Assembly: GCF_023277745.1 (NCBI RefSeq)
Contig: NZ_CP086322.1
Coordinates: 2,480,001-2,544,000 of the forward strand
Source: Streptomyces halobius
GTDB lineage: Bacteria > Actinomycetota > Actinomycetes > Streptomycetales > Streptomycetaceae
Reading direction: 5' to 3'
Length of the DNA: 64,000 nucleotides
Below the pieces are notes generated by a model, which was given only the letters and a program-made list of their open reading frames with translations, was not told where the DNA came from and did no database searches. Positions 7,880-15,396 of this stretch are shown here, in pieces (within the stretch, counting starts at the first letter, position 1; each line of letters starts with the position of its first letter). A program made the translations under genes and the position numbers.

Positions 7880-9166
7880 TCACTTGCGCGCATGACCGGA
7901 CTCCTCGGCGGTCGGCGCAGCGGAAGCGGTCCCGGCGGTCGCGGGCGGGCCGGCGCCGTCCCGCTTAGCCGTGTGGTCGTGCTGGTTGGGGATACCCGCG
8001 ATGTCGTCGACATGGAACATCCGGGCAATCGGGACGTCCGTGCTGCTGTGCGCGATGATCGAGAAGGCGATGCATACGGCGACGAGGGTGAACGCCTCCT
8101 CGCCCTGTGGGATGCCCGCCTGAAGGACCAGCAGCCCGTAGACGACGGAGGCGAAGCCCTTCGGCCCGAACCAGGCGGCGGTCAGCTTCTCCCGGCGGGT
8201 GAAGCTGGTGCCGATGATGGAGAGCAGCAGCGAGGCCGGCCGGATCAGCACGATCGCCAGCACCACGGCCACATACCCGCCCAGCGACAGGTCCGCGAAC
8301 AGGCGCGGGGTCAGCAGCGCGCCGAAGACCAACAGGGCGGCGAACTTGGCCAGTTCCGCCAGGGCCTCGCCCAGCGGCTCGAAGGCCGACTTCGCCTCCG
8401 GCGACACATGCGCCAGGACCGCGCCCGCGGAGAAGGCGGCGAGGTAGGGGTTGGCGTGGGTGAGGTGGCACAGCCCGTACACGGTGACGCCGATCGCCAG
8501 CGGCAGCAGCGGCTGCAGCTTCGGCTCCGCGCCCAGCAGCTTCAGCCGCGCCAGCTGACTGACCAGCAGCGGGCCGACGATGCCGAAGCCCAGGCCGAGT
8601 GCCAGCTCCAGGGCGATACCGGAGGCGTGCAACGGCTCATGGCTGCCCGTCGACGCGGCGGCGATCAGGATCAGCACGACCGGCAGCGCCAGCCCGTCGT
8701 TGATACCGCTCTCCACGTTCAGCAACTGCCGCAGCTTGGAGGGGACTTCCTTACGGCCCACGATCGCCGAGGCGAACACCGGGTCGGTGGGGGCGAGCAC
8801 CGCACCGACCAGGAACGAGGTCGTCCAGTCCAGCCCCACCAGGTAGTGCGTGATCAGCGCCATGCCGACGAAGGCCAGCGGCATGCCCAGCCCCAGCGCG
8901 CGAGCGGGGTTCTTCCAGTTCTCCCGCAGCTTGGGGAACGAGACATGCATGCCGTCGGTGAAAAGCACCGCGAACAGCGCCAGATCCGCGGTCACCGACA
9001 CGATCGGGCTGTCCGGTCTGATGTGGATCAGGCCCAGAAAACCGTCACTGACCAGGGCCCCGCCCACCAGGAAGAGGAAGGAGGTGGACAGCACGGTCCG
9101 GGCGGCGAGCCCGGAGAGCAGTACGGCGATGAGCAGCGCGGCACCGAAGACCGCAACAAGCACCAT
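7880..9166 (-). CDS. Cation:proton antiporter, CPA (NhaP/Kef-like) family
   Basis: A 428-residue sodium/hydrogen exchanger family protein with about 12 TM segments. Signature regions include LVGAVLAPTDPVFASAIVG (TM5, the A-P-T-D-P motif of NhaP-type exchangers) and LLNVESGINDGLALPVVLIL (TM6, the E-S-x-x-N-D motif with the ion-binding acidic residue). The C-terminal 45 residues are hydrophilic and end in AEESGHARK. It should extrude Na+ or K+ in exchange for H+. Its 5' side faces the repeat-filled gap up to 10021. Confidence 0.92.
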   Translation of the reverse strand: MVLVAVFGAALLIAVLLSGLAARTVLSTSFLFLVGGALVSDGFLGLIHIRPDSPIVSVTADLALFAVLFTDGMHVSFPKLRENWKNPARALGLGMPLAFVGMALITHYLVGLDWTTSFLVGAVLAPTDPVFASAIVGRKEVPSKLRQLLNVESGINDGLALPVVLILIAAASTGSHEPLHASGIALELALGLGFGIVGPLLVSQLARLKLLGAEPKLQPLLPLAIGVTVYGLCHLTHANPYLAAFSAGAVLAHVSPEAKSAFEPLGEALAELAKFAALLVFGALLTPRLFADLSLGGYVAVVLAIVLIRPASLLLSIIGTSFTRREKLTAAWFGPKGFASVVYGLLVLQAGIPQGEEAFTLVAVCIAFSIIAHSSTDVPIARMFHVDDIAGIPNQHDHTAKRDGAGPPATAGTASAAPTAEESGHARK

Positions 9167-9291
9167 GAAACGGAAGCCCCCGATCGGGAAAGAGTTCTCT
9201 CATGTTCGCCGACCAGGCTTCCCGGCACTCCTGCCAGAGAACTTACACGATGCTTACGGCTCGCTGGCGAATTCTTGATGCCCCGTGGCGT

Positions 9292-9312
9292 AGGTCACGC
9301 TAGGCGTGACCT
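9292..9312. repeat. 9-bp perfect hairpin at the edge of the repeat element
   Basis: AGGTCACGC and GCGTGACCT are separated by TAG. It lies about 125 bp upstream of the antiporter start and 18 bp before the left end of the dispersed element. It could be an operator for the antiporter or part of the element boundary. Confidence 0.4.
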
Positions 9313-9329
9313 GCTCCGACATGGTGCTC

Positions 9330-9998
9330 CGCTGCGCTTTGCCTGGGCCGACATCGTTGCTCGCCGTTTTCGACTTTCCCGCCGTGGGCTTGCGCCTGCG
9401 GCGGGCGTGCGCTGTTTTTGGCCATCCGGCCGTTGTGGTTTGTCGCCGTTGCTCCCCCACTGCCTGAACGGCGTGGGAGGTACCCCCACGCGGCGGGCGT
9501 GGGTCTCCGCTGCGCTCGGCTTGGGCCGGTTTGGTACTCGTCGTTGTCGGCCGTCCGACCATCGGGGTGTCTCGCCGTTGCGCCTGCGGCGGGCGTAAGT
9601 CTTTCGGGTGCGGTGCCGCTCCTCCGGACTCCGCCCTGCGGAGCGGCTCCTCCCGACGGTGGGTGGGATAAGGCCGGTGGGGGCACAGGTGGTCTGTCAG
9701 GTGTCCACACGGTGCAGCTGACCGACTACATGCACCCCACCGTCCTTTACCCCACCTCCCTCGGGAGGTGCTGGACCGCAGGACGGAGTCCGGAGGTCCG
9801 GCACCGCTGCCGAACAGCCCCGCGCAGCGGCCACCAACTCGCCGCAGGCGCAACGGCGATAAACCCCCTGCGGCGGGAAGCCGAAAACGGCGGAAACCTA
9901 GTCGGCTCGGCCAAGCGCAGCGTGGAACCAAGTCGGCTCGGCCAAGCGCAGCGTGGAACCAAGTCGGCTCGGCCAAGCGCAGCGTGGAACCAAGTCGG
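9330..9998. repeat. Symmetrical dispersed repeat element, copy A (non-coding, about 0.66 kb)
   Basis: This fills the gap between the divergent antiporter and TrkA-like genes. The left end (GCTGCGCTTTGCCTGGGCCG, 9331-9350) and the right end (CGGCTCGGCCAAGCGCAGCG-like) are imperfect inverted copies, as are internal segments near 9607-9655 and 9765-9820. A 59-bp stretch, 9773-9831, is identical to the reverse complement of 62701-62759 in copy B. The left 23 bases (9330-9352) match 62545-62567 directly, and the segment CTCCCCCACTGCCTGAACGG (9451-9470) has a near-identical partner at 62651-62670. No convincing protein is encoded. The right end contains the 31-bp tandem repeats. Confidence 0.8.
9900..9992. 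repeat. Three perfect tandem copies of a 31-bp unit
   Basis: Copies at 9900-9930, 9931-9961 and 9962-9992 are identical, and a fourth breaks off after AGTCGG at 9998. The unit is the terminal segment of the dispersed element (contains GGCTCGGCCAAGCGCAGCGT). It ends 22 bp before the GTG start of the next gene, so it forms the promoter/leader region of that gene. Perfect identity points to recent slippage or unequal exchange. Confidence 0.95.
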
Positions 9999-10020
9999 GC
10001 ACATAAGGGTCCACAAGGGC

Positions 10021-12000
10021 GTGCCCACACTCCCCACTCAATCCCCCATATCCGCAGCCCACATGGTCGTCTGTGGTGATGACGCGCTCGCGCCCAGGTT
10101 GGCCGCCGAGTTGCGCAGCATCTACCACCAGTCCGTGGTACTCGTCGTTCCGTCCGCCCAGTCGGCCGCCGAGCGGACGGCGTCCCCCGCGCGCGGCGCC
10201 GGGCGGGCCGCGGCGCTGCGTGACCGAGTGGCGGCCGTCATGACCTGGCGGGCCGGCGCATCGGACCGGGCGAACCCGTCGGAGGATCAGCTCCGGGGCG
10301 GAATAACGGCGTTGGACGCATCCGAGGTGGACGAGGCGGTGCTGACCGAAGCCGGGATCGAGCGGGCCGCTGCGCTCGCCCTCGTCTACGACGATGACGA
10401 GACCAACATCCGGGCCGCGTTGATCGCCCGACGCCACAACCCCCGCCTCCGGCTGGTGATCCGCCTCTACAACCGCAAACTCGGGCAGCACCTGGAAGAA
10501 CTGCTCGACCAGGCCGCCATCCTGGCCGCCCCCGACCTGGACGCGACGGAGCTGGAGGCGTCGACGACGGTGCTCTCCGACGCGGATACCGCCGCGCCGG
10601 CGCTGGCCGCCACCGCCGTCGCCGGCAGCAGCAAGGTCGTCCAGGCCGACGGGCTGCTGCTCCGCGCCGCGGAACGCACCCCGCCCGGCCGTGGCGAGAT
10701 CGCCGACCCCGGTCTGTGCACGCTCGCCCTGTCGTCGGCCACCACCAACGACCCGGCCGGGACGGAGGGTTCGGACAGCAGCGGGGACGAGGCGCCGCTG
10801 CTGCTCCCGGACGACAGCAGCGTGGCCGCCGCCACCGGGCGCGGCACGGTGGTCCTGGAAGCGGTCAGCTACGAGGGGCCCGGTACGCGTACCGGGCCGC
10901 TGGCGGGGAGGTCCGCGCCCCTCGGTTCGCTCTTCTCCCGCCGGCTCCGGTGGTCACTCGCCGGGGCGGCCGGCGCGGTGCTCGCCCTGGCCATCGCGTC
11001 CTGGGCGATGACCGGCGACGATCCGCGGCACGCCGCCTATGTGACGGTGCTCGATCTGCTCGCCATCAACGACCCCGCCCTGGGCGAGGAGGACGACCGG
11101 CAGATCCTCCAACTGCTCACCGGGGTGCTCGGACTGCTGCTCCTGCCGGTGATGATCGCGGCCGCCATCGAAGCCCTGGGCACCTTCCGTACCGCCTCCC
11201 AACTGCGGCAGCCTCCGCGCGGGCTGTCCGGCCATGTCGTCCTCCTCGGGCTGGGCAAGATCGGCACCCGCGTCCTGGCCCGGCTGCGTGAACTCGACAT
11301 CCCCGTCGTCTGCGTCGAGGAGGACCCCGAGGCCCGCGGCATCCCGCTGGCCCGCCGACTGCGCGTACCCACCGTGCTCGGCGACGTCACCGAGGAAGGC
11401 GTGCTGGAGACCGCCCGGATCCACCGCGCGCACGCGCTGCTCGCCCTGACCAGCTCCGACACCACCAACCTCGAAGCGGCCCTGTACGCCCGCTCCGTCA
11501 AGCCCGACCTGCGGGTGGCCCTGCGGCTGTACGACGACGACTTCGCCGCCGCCGTCTACCGGACCCTGCGCACCGCGCATCCTGACGCCCTCACCCGGAG
11601 CCGCAGCGTCTCCACCCTCGCCGCCCCGGCCTTCGGCGGCGCCATGATGGGGCGTCGGATTCTTGGCGCCATCCCCATCGAGCGCCGGGTGCTGCTCATC
11701 GCGGCCCTCACCGTCGCCGGCCACCCGCAGTTGGAGGGCCGCACCGTGGCCGAAGCCTTCCGGCCCGGCGCCTGGCGGGTGCTGGCCCTGGACGCCGCCA
11801 CCCCCGACGACCGGCAACCCGATCTCGCCTCGCCCCTCCCTCAAGACCCCAAGAACCCACGCTCCGGCCTCCTCTGGGATCTCCACCCGGGATACGTCCT
11901 CCAGCCGGACGACCGCATCGTCCTGGCCACCACCCGCCGCGGCCTGGCCGAACTCCTGGGACACCCGGCACCCGGTGAGAGCCGGGACGGCTCGGCGTGA
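10021..12000 (+). CDS. Twin TrkA-N (NAD-binding) membrane protein, ion-channel-like
   Basis: About 659 residues from GTG 10021 (AAGGG about 11 bases upstream). Order: N-terminal Rossmann/RCK-like domain starting MVVCGDDALAPRLAAEL near residue 15; a variable linker; TM1 near 305-330 (LAGAAGAVLALAIASWAM); a loop; TM2 near 360-385 (TGVLGLLLLPVMIAAAIEAL); then a second TrkA-N domain (VVLLGLGKIGTRVLARLREL) and a TrkA-C-like end. This resembles bacterial two-TM channels with regulatory NAD-binding domains, but between the helices I see YVTVLDLLAINDPALG instead of a TVGYG filter, so potassium selectivity is doubtful. Upstream in-frame codons run through repeat DNA, so the annotated start follows the repeats. 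It may gate ion flux in response to nucleotides. Confidence 0.85.
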   Translation: MPTLPTQSPISAAHMVVCGDDALAPRLAAELRSIYHQSVVLVVPSAQSAAERTASPARGAGRAAALRDRVAAVMTWRAGASDRANPSEDQLRGGITALDASEVDEAVLTEAGIERAAALALVYDDDETNIRAALIARRHNPRLRLVIRLYNRKLGQHLEELLDQAAILAAPDLDATELEASTTVLSDADTAAPALAATAVAGSSKVVQADGLLLRAAERTPPGRGEIADPGLCTLALSSATTNDPAGTEGSDSSGDEAPLLLPDDSSVAAATGRGTVVLEAVSYEGPGTRTGPLAGRSAPLGSLFSRRLRWSLAGAAGAVLALAIASWAMTGDDPRHAAYVTVLDLLAINDPALGEEDDRQILQLLTGVLGLLLLPVMIAAAIEALGTFRTASQLRQPPRGLSGHVVLLGLGKIGTRVLARLRELDIPVVCVEEDPEARGIPLARRLRVPTVLGDVTEEGVLETARIHRAHALLALTSSDTTNLEAALYARSVKPDLRVALRLYDDDFAAAVYRTLRTAHPDALTRSRSVSTLAAPAFGGAMMGRRILGAIPIERRVLLIAALTVAGHPQLEGRTVAEAFRPGAWRVLALDAATPDDRQPDLASPLPQDPKNPRSGLLWDLHPGYVLQPDDRIVLATTRRGLAELLGHPAPGESRDGSA

Positions 12001-12117
12001 GGGCACACGGAGACCCACCGGGACTGGTGACGGACGGCCAGGTGCCGGACGGTAGCCTGCACCGGTCAACGACACGTTGACCTTCATTCCTGTCATCAAC
12101 CATGGGGGATCCCAGTC

Positions 12118-12627
12118 TTGTCCGCCCCGCCGCCGTATCAGAACCAGCCGCCCCAGCAGCAGTACGGGTATCCGCAGCAGCAATACGGGCACCCCCAGCA
12201 GCAGCACGGGCAGCCGCAGTACGGTCGGCCCCAGCCGCCGCGCGGTCCGCAGCGGCCGCAGCGGAGCCCGTTGCGCGCGCTGATCAGCGTCACCGTCGTC
12301 CTGGCCGTCTTCGGCGGCGTGGCCTGGTACGTGTGGGACTACAACACCCATCCCAACGGCGGCAAGGCCAAGGCGGAAGCGTCGCGCTCCGCCCAGGCCG
12401 AGGAGAACGAGAAGTACAACCCGGAGGAGGGCGATTGCGTCAGGATCCTCGACGCGCACGGTGACAACCCGACGCCGGAGATCGTCGACTGCAACTCCCC
12501 CGAGGCCGAGTACAAGACGGGCGAGCAGCTGAGCGGCACCCACGCGGAGTGCGAGTCGCCGCCGTACGACACCAGCATTCACTACTCGGGCCGCAGCAAC
12601 TACACGTTGTGCTTCACCAAGCTCTGA
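12118..12627 (+). CDS. LppU/SCO3897-like single-pass membrane protein, Pro/Gln-rich N-terminus
   Basis: 169 residues from TTG 12118, which is preceded by GGGGATC. The first 55 residues are a cytoplasmic-type Pro/Gln/Tyr-rich segment with repeats of the form QQQYGYP / QQQYGHP. One TM segment follows (LISVTVVLAVFGGVAWYVW, about 56-75). The rest is extracytoplasmic, with four cysteines (DCVRIL, DCNSPE, ECESPP, LCFTKL) that could form two disulfides, as in the LppU family. The function is unknown. Transcription should end at the strong hairpin 20 bp downstream. Confidence 0.8.
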   Translation: MSAPPPYQNQPPQQQYGYPQQQYGHPQQQHGQPQYGRPQPPRGPQRPQRSPLRALISVTVVLAVFGGVAWYVWDYNTHPNGGKAKAEASRSAQAEENEKYNPEEGDCVRILDAHGDNPTPEIVDCNSPEAEYKTGEQLSGTHAECESPPYDTSIHYSGRSNYTLCFTKL

Positions 12628-12647
12628 CCCGCCCGTCGGGCGGCTCT

Positions 12648-12681
12648 CCGGCCGTCACCCGCAGGGGCGGGTGACGGCCGG
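12648..12681. terminator. Bidirectional hairpin terminator after the LppU-like gene
   Basis: A perfect 15-bp stem (CCGGCCGTCACCCGC with its complement) around a 4-base loop AGGG, located between convergent genes. There is no T-tract, as is usual in streptomycetes. Confidence 0.8.
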
Positions 12682-12715
12682 TGCCGTTCCCGGAACCTGT
12701 CGGCCGTCCACACGG

Positions 12716-12759
12716 CCGTGGGCCTGCCCGCCCTGGTGTCAGGTCGGACAGGCCCACGG
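12716..12759 (-). terminator. Hairpin downstream of the AGCS symporter gene
   Basis: CCGTGGGCCTG pairs with CAGGCCCACGG, 11 perfect base pairs around a 22-base loop, starting 13 bp after the symporter stop codon. Confidence 0.65.
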
Positions 12760-12772
12760 AATCAGCGTCGGG

Positions 12773-14293
12773 TCAGGCGTCGACGCCCGCGTCGACGCTT
12801 TCCTTGGCGGGGTCGTCACTGCCGCCGGACTTCCGCGACTTCACGAAGTCCAGGAAGGAATCCAGCTCCCGCTTCACGATCGGGGCGAGCAGGTACAGGC
12901 CGATGATGTTGATGACCGCGAGCATGAAGAGCACCGCGTCGGCCATGTCGATCAGCGTCTGCAGCGTCAGCAGAGAGCCGGCGACGGCGAAGAGGCAGTA
13001 GATCACCTTGAAGGTGAGCTCGCTGGCCTTGCTGCGGCCGAACATGTGCGTCCATGCCTTGAGGCAGTAGTAGCCCCAGGTGATCATCGTGGAGAAGGCG
13101 AACAACAGGACCGCGAAGGTCAGCAGGTACGGGAACCACGGCATCACGGTGGCGAAGGCGTCCGAGGTGATGGTGACACCGCCGATGTCCTCGCCGGCGC
13201 GGGCCTCCAGCCAGCTCTTCGGGCTCGCGATGACGATGGTCAGCGCGGTCATGGTGCAGATGACGACCGTGTCGATGAACGGCTCCAGCAGGGCGACCAG
13301 CCCCTCGGAGGCGGGGTGCTTGGTCTTGACCGCGGAGTGCGCGATCGGCGCGGAGCCGAGGCCGGCCTCGTTGGAGAAGGCGGCCCGCTTGAAGCCGATG
13401 ATCAAGGCACCGATGATGCCGCCGGTGACACCCTTCGGGCTGAAGGCCTCGGAGACGATCTTGCCGACGGCGTCCGGAACGACGGTGACGTTGGTCAGGA
13501 TGACGACCAGGCAGGCGAGGATGTACATGATCGCCATGGCCGGGACCAGGCGGCTGGTGACCGAGGCGACCGAGCGGAGGCCGCCGAGCAGGACCAGGCC
13601 GACGAGGGCGGCGATCAGCAGGCCGAAGAACAGCGCGTACGTGGAGGAGCCGCCGCCGGTGACGGACGCCAGCTGGGTGTAGCTCTGGTTGGCCTGGAAG
13701 AGGTTGCCGCCGAAGAGGCCGAAGAACAGGACCATGACGGCCGAGGCGAAGGCGAGGACCTTGCCCGCGGTCTTGGCGCCCTCGCCGAAGCGGTCGACGA
13801 GACCCTTGCGGAGGTAGTGCATCGGGCCACCGGAGACGGTGCCGTCCTCATGGACCTCGCGGTACTTCACGCCGAGGGTGACCTCGACGAACTTGGAGGC
13901 CATGCCGAGCAGGCCGCAGAGGATCATCCAGAAGGTCGCGCCCGGGCCGCCGATGGAGACGGCGACGGCCACACCGGCGATGTTGCCGAGGCCGACGGTG
14001 CCGGAGACGGCGGCGGTCAGAGCCTGGAAGTGGTTGACCTCACCGTCCGAGCCCTTCTCGTCGAACTTGCCGCGTACGACGTCGACGGCGAGCTTGAACT
14101 TGCGGAACTGGACGAACCCGAACCAGCTGGTGAAGACCAGACCGGCGACCACGAGCCAGGCAACGATGAGGGGAAGATCCGTTCCCGCCACGGGAACGGA
14201 ATAGAAGACGACTTCTCCGAGCCACTGGGCTATGGGCTCGAAGAATCCGCTGACTGCTTCGTCTACGGACTTTGTCATGGAGTCGAGTGACAC
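12773..14293 (-). CDS. Alanine/glycine:cation symporter (AGCS family)
   Basis: A sodium- or proton-coupled amino acid importer of about 506 residues with 10-11 TM segments. The family motif region SGTVGLGNIAGVAVAVSIGG lies near residue 85, and GIIGALIIGFKRAAFSNEAG with GSAPIAHSA near 290-320 is the highly conserved AGCS signature. GTG 14293 is preferred because GAGGT lies about 6 bases before it; an ATG five codons later is also possible. A Crp-type palindrome lies 230 bp upstream, suggesting cAMP-receptor-like control. Confidence 0.93.
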   Translation of the reverse strand: MSLDSMTKSVDEAVSGFFEPIAQWLGEVVFYSVPVAGTDLPLIVAWLVVAGLVFTSWFGFVQFRKFKLAVDVVRGKFDEKGSDGEVNHFQALTAAVSGTVGLGNIAGVAVAVSIGGPGATFWMILCGLLGMASKFVEVTLGVKYREVHEDGTVSGGPMHYLRKGLVDRFGEGAKTAGKVLAFASAVMVLFFGLFGGNLFQANQSYTQLASVTGGGSSTYALFFGLLIAALVGLVLLGGLRSVASVTSRLVPAMAIMYILACLVVILTNVTVVPDAVGKIVSEAFSPKGVTGGIIGALIIGFKRAAFSNEAGLGSAPIAHSAVKTKHPASEGLVALLEPFIDTVVICTMTALTIVIASPKSWLEARAGEDIGGVTITSDAFATVMPWFPYLLTFAVLLFAFSTMITWGYYCLKAWTHMFGRSKASELTFKVIYCLFAVAGSLLTLQTLIDMADAVLFMLAVINIIGLYLLAPIVKRELDSFLDFVKSRKSGGSDDPAKESVDAGVDA

Positions 14294-14522
14294 GTGGCTA
14301 CCTCGATGGCGCAGGGGCCGGAGCACGGGAGGAGTGCTGCCGTTGGTGTGCGGTCTTTAGGCGAACGCCGTTGTCCGGTTGGCGAACCCGGATGGCGGTC
14401 CGCGGACTCGGACCGTGATCATCCTGGTCGTGCCGCCGGTCGTGCCGGCGCTCCCCAGGCGGCCAGGGGTGCGGCCGTCTGCGGAGTTGCGCAGTTTTAC
14501 CACGTCTTTAACAGGATCACGA

Positions 14523-14536
14523 GTGACGCAGGTCAC
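14523..14536. promoter_or_regulatory. Candidate Crp-family binding site
   Basis: GTGACGCAGGTCAC fits the streptomycete Crp-type pattern GTG-N6-GNCAC exactly and is itself a dyad (GTGAC/GTCAC). It lies in the AT-richer stretch upstream of the AGCS gene. This is a motif match only. Confidence 0.4.
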
Positions 14537-14621
14537 AGAAGGTTGCGTAATCAATGAAAGCCCCAGCATATGAGACCGGACCGTTATCCGAATCACAGCA
14601 ACCGTTGAGCGAACGGCCCGC

Positions 14622-14650
14622 CCGCAGCGGAATGATCCACTCCGCTGCGG
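14622..14650 (-). terminator. Hairpin terminator of the ktrAB-like operon
   Basis: CCGCAGCGGA and TCCGCTGCGG form 10 perfect base pairs around a 9-base loop, 27 bp after the stop of the TrkA/KtrA gene. Confidence 0.75.
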
Positions 14651-14676
14651 ACGCCCCGTACTGGTGAGTACCCCCC

Positions 14677-15396
14677 TCAGCTCAGTTCCGCGAACGCCTC
14701 CACCGCCTGGGTCTTGCCGGTGACGATGATGACGTCGGCCCGGACCACCACGGTCTCCGCGGTGGCGTAGGTGAAGTCCTCGCCCGCGCGCTTGATGCCG
14801 ACGACCGTCACCCCGTACTTCGACCGCACCTGGCTCTCGCCGAGCGGCATGCCGGTGACGACTTCCGGGGCGACCGTCTTGACCAGCGCGTAGTCGTCGT
14901 CGAACTGGATGAAGTCCAGCATCCGGCCGGTCACCAGATGGGCGACGCGCTCCCCCATCTCGTGCTCGGGCAGCACGACGTGCGGAGCGCCGAGCCGCTC
15001 CAGGATCTGGCCGTGCTGCCGGCTGATGGCCTTGGCCCAGATATTGGGCACCCCGGCCTCCAGCAGGTTGGAGGTGATCAGGATGCTCGCCTCGATGTCG
15101 GTGCCGATGCCGACGACCGCACTGGTGAAGTCGTTGACCCCGAGCTGCCGGAGGACCTCGGGGTCGGTGCAGTCGGCGACCGCGGCATGCGTGAGGGCGT
15201 CGCTGTACTTCTGGACGAGGTGGGCGTCGGTGTCGATGCCCAGCACGTCCCAGCCGCGGCTCATCAGTTCGTGGGCGAGCGAGCTGCCGAACCGGCCGAG
15301 GCCGATGACGGCGACGCGCTGGTCCCCGAGCTGGGTGTGCTGGTCGGCCTCCCGCTTACGACGGCGCTTGCGCAGGGAGTGCAGATAGTTACCCAA
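14677..15396 (-). CDS. Ktr/Trk potassium uptake regulatory subunit (TrkA-N/TrkA-C)
   Basis: A cytoplasmic gating ring subunit of 239 residues. After a basic leader (LRKRRRKREADQ) comes the RCK/TrkA-N Rossmann motif VAVIGLGRFGSSLAHELM with the acidic nucleotide-binding residue at the end of the next strand (VLGIDTDAHLV). A TrkA-C domain occupies about residues 155-235. It binds NAD(H)/ATP and controls the membrane subunit encoded just upstream, with which it overlaps by 8 bp, a sign of coupled translation. Confidence 0.93.
   Translation of the reverse strand: MGNYLHSLRKRRRKREADQHTQLGDQRVAVIGLGRFGSSLAHELMSRGWDVLGIDTDAHLVQKYSDALTHAAVADCTDPEVLRQLGVNDFTSAVVGIGTDIEASILITSNLLEAGVPNIWAKAISRQHGQILERLGAPHVVLPEHEMGERVAHLVTGRMLDFIQFDDDYALVKTVAPEVVTGMPLGESQVRSKYGVTVVGIKRAGEDFTYATAETVVVRADVIIVTGKTQAVEAFAELS

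Larger units (their letters stand above)
14294..14676. other. Intergenic region upstream of the AGCS symporter
   Basis: No gene is apparent. It holds the symporter promoter region, which is relatively AT-rich around 14490-14570, a Crp-like site (14523-14536) and the ktrA terminator (14622-14650). Confidence 0.6.

Noticed and set aside
9900..9992. Possible CRISPR array (three 31-bp units)
   Set aside because: The units are directly adjacent with no spacers, and the sequence is the end of the dispersed element; no cas genes are present.
9418..10020. N-terminal extension of the TrkA-like protein through the repeat region
   Set aside because: The added ~200 residues are translated from repeat DNA, and homology begins only at MVVCGDD; GTG 10021 gives a compact start.
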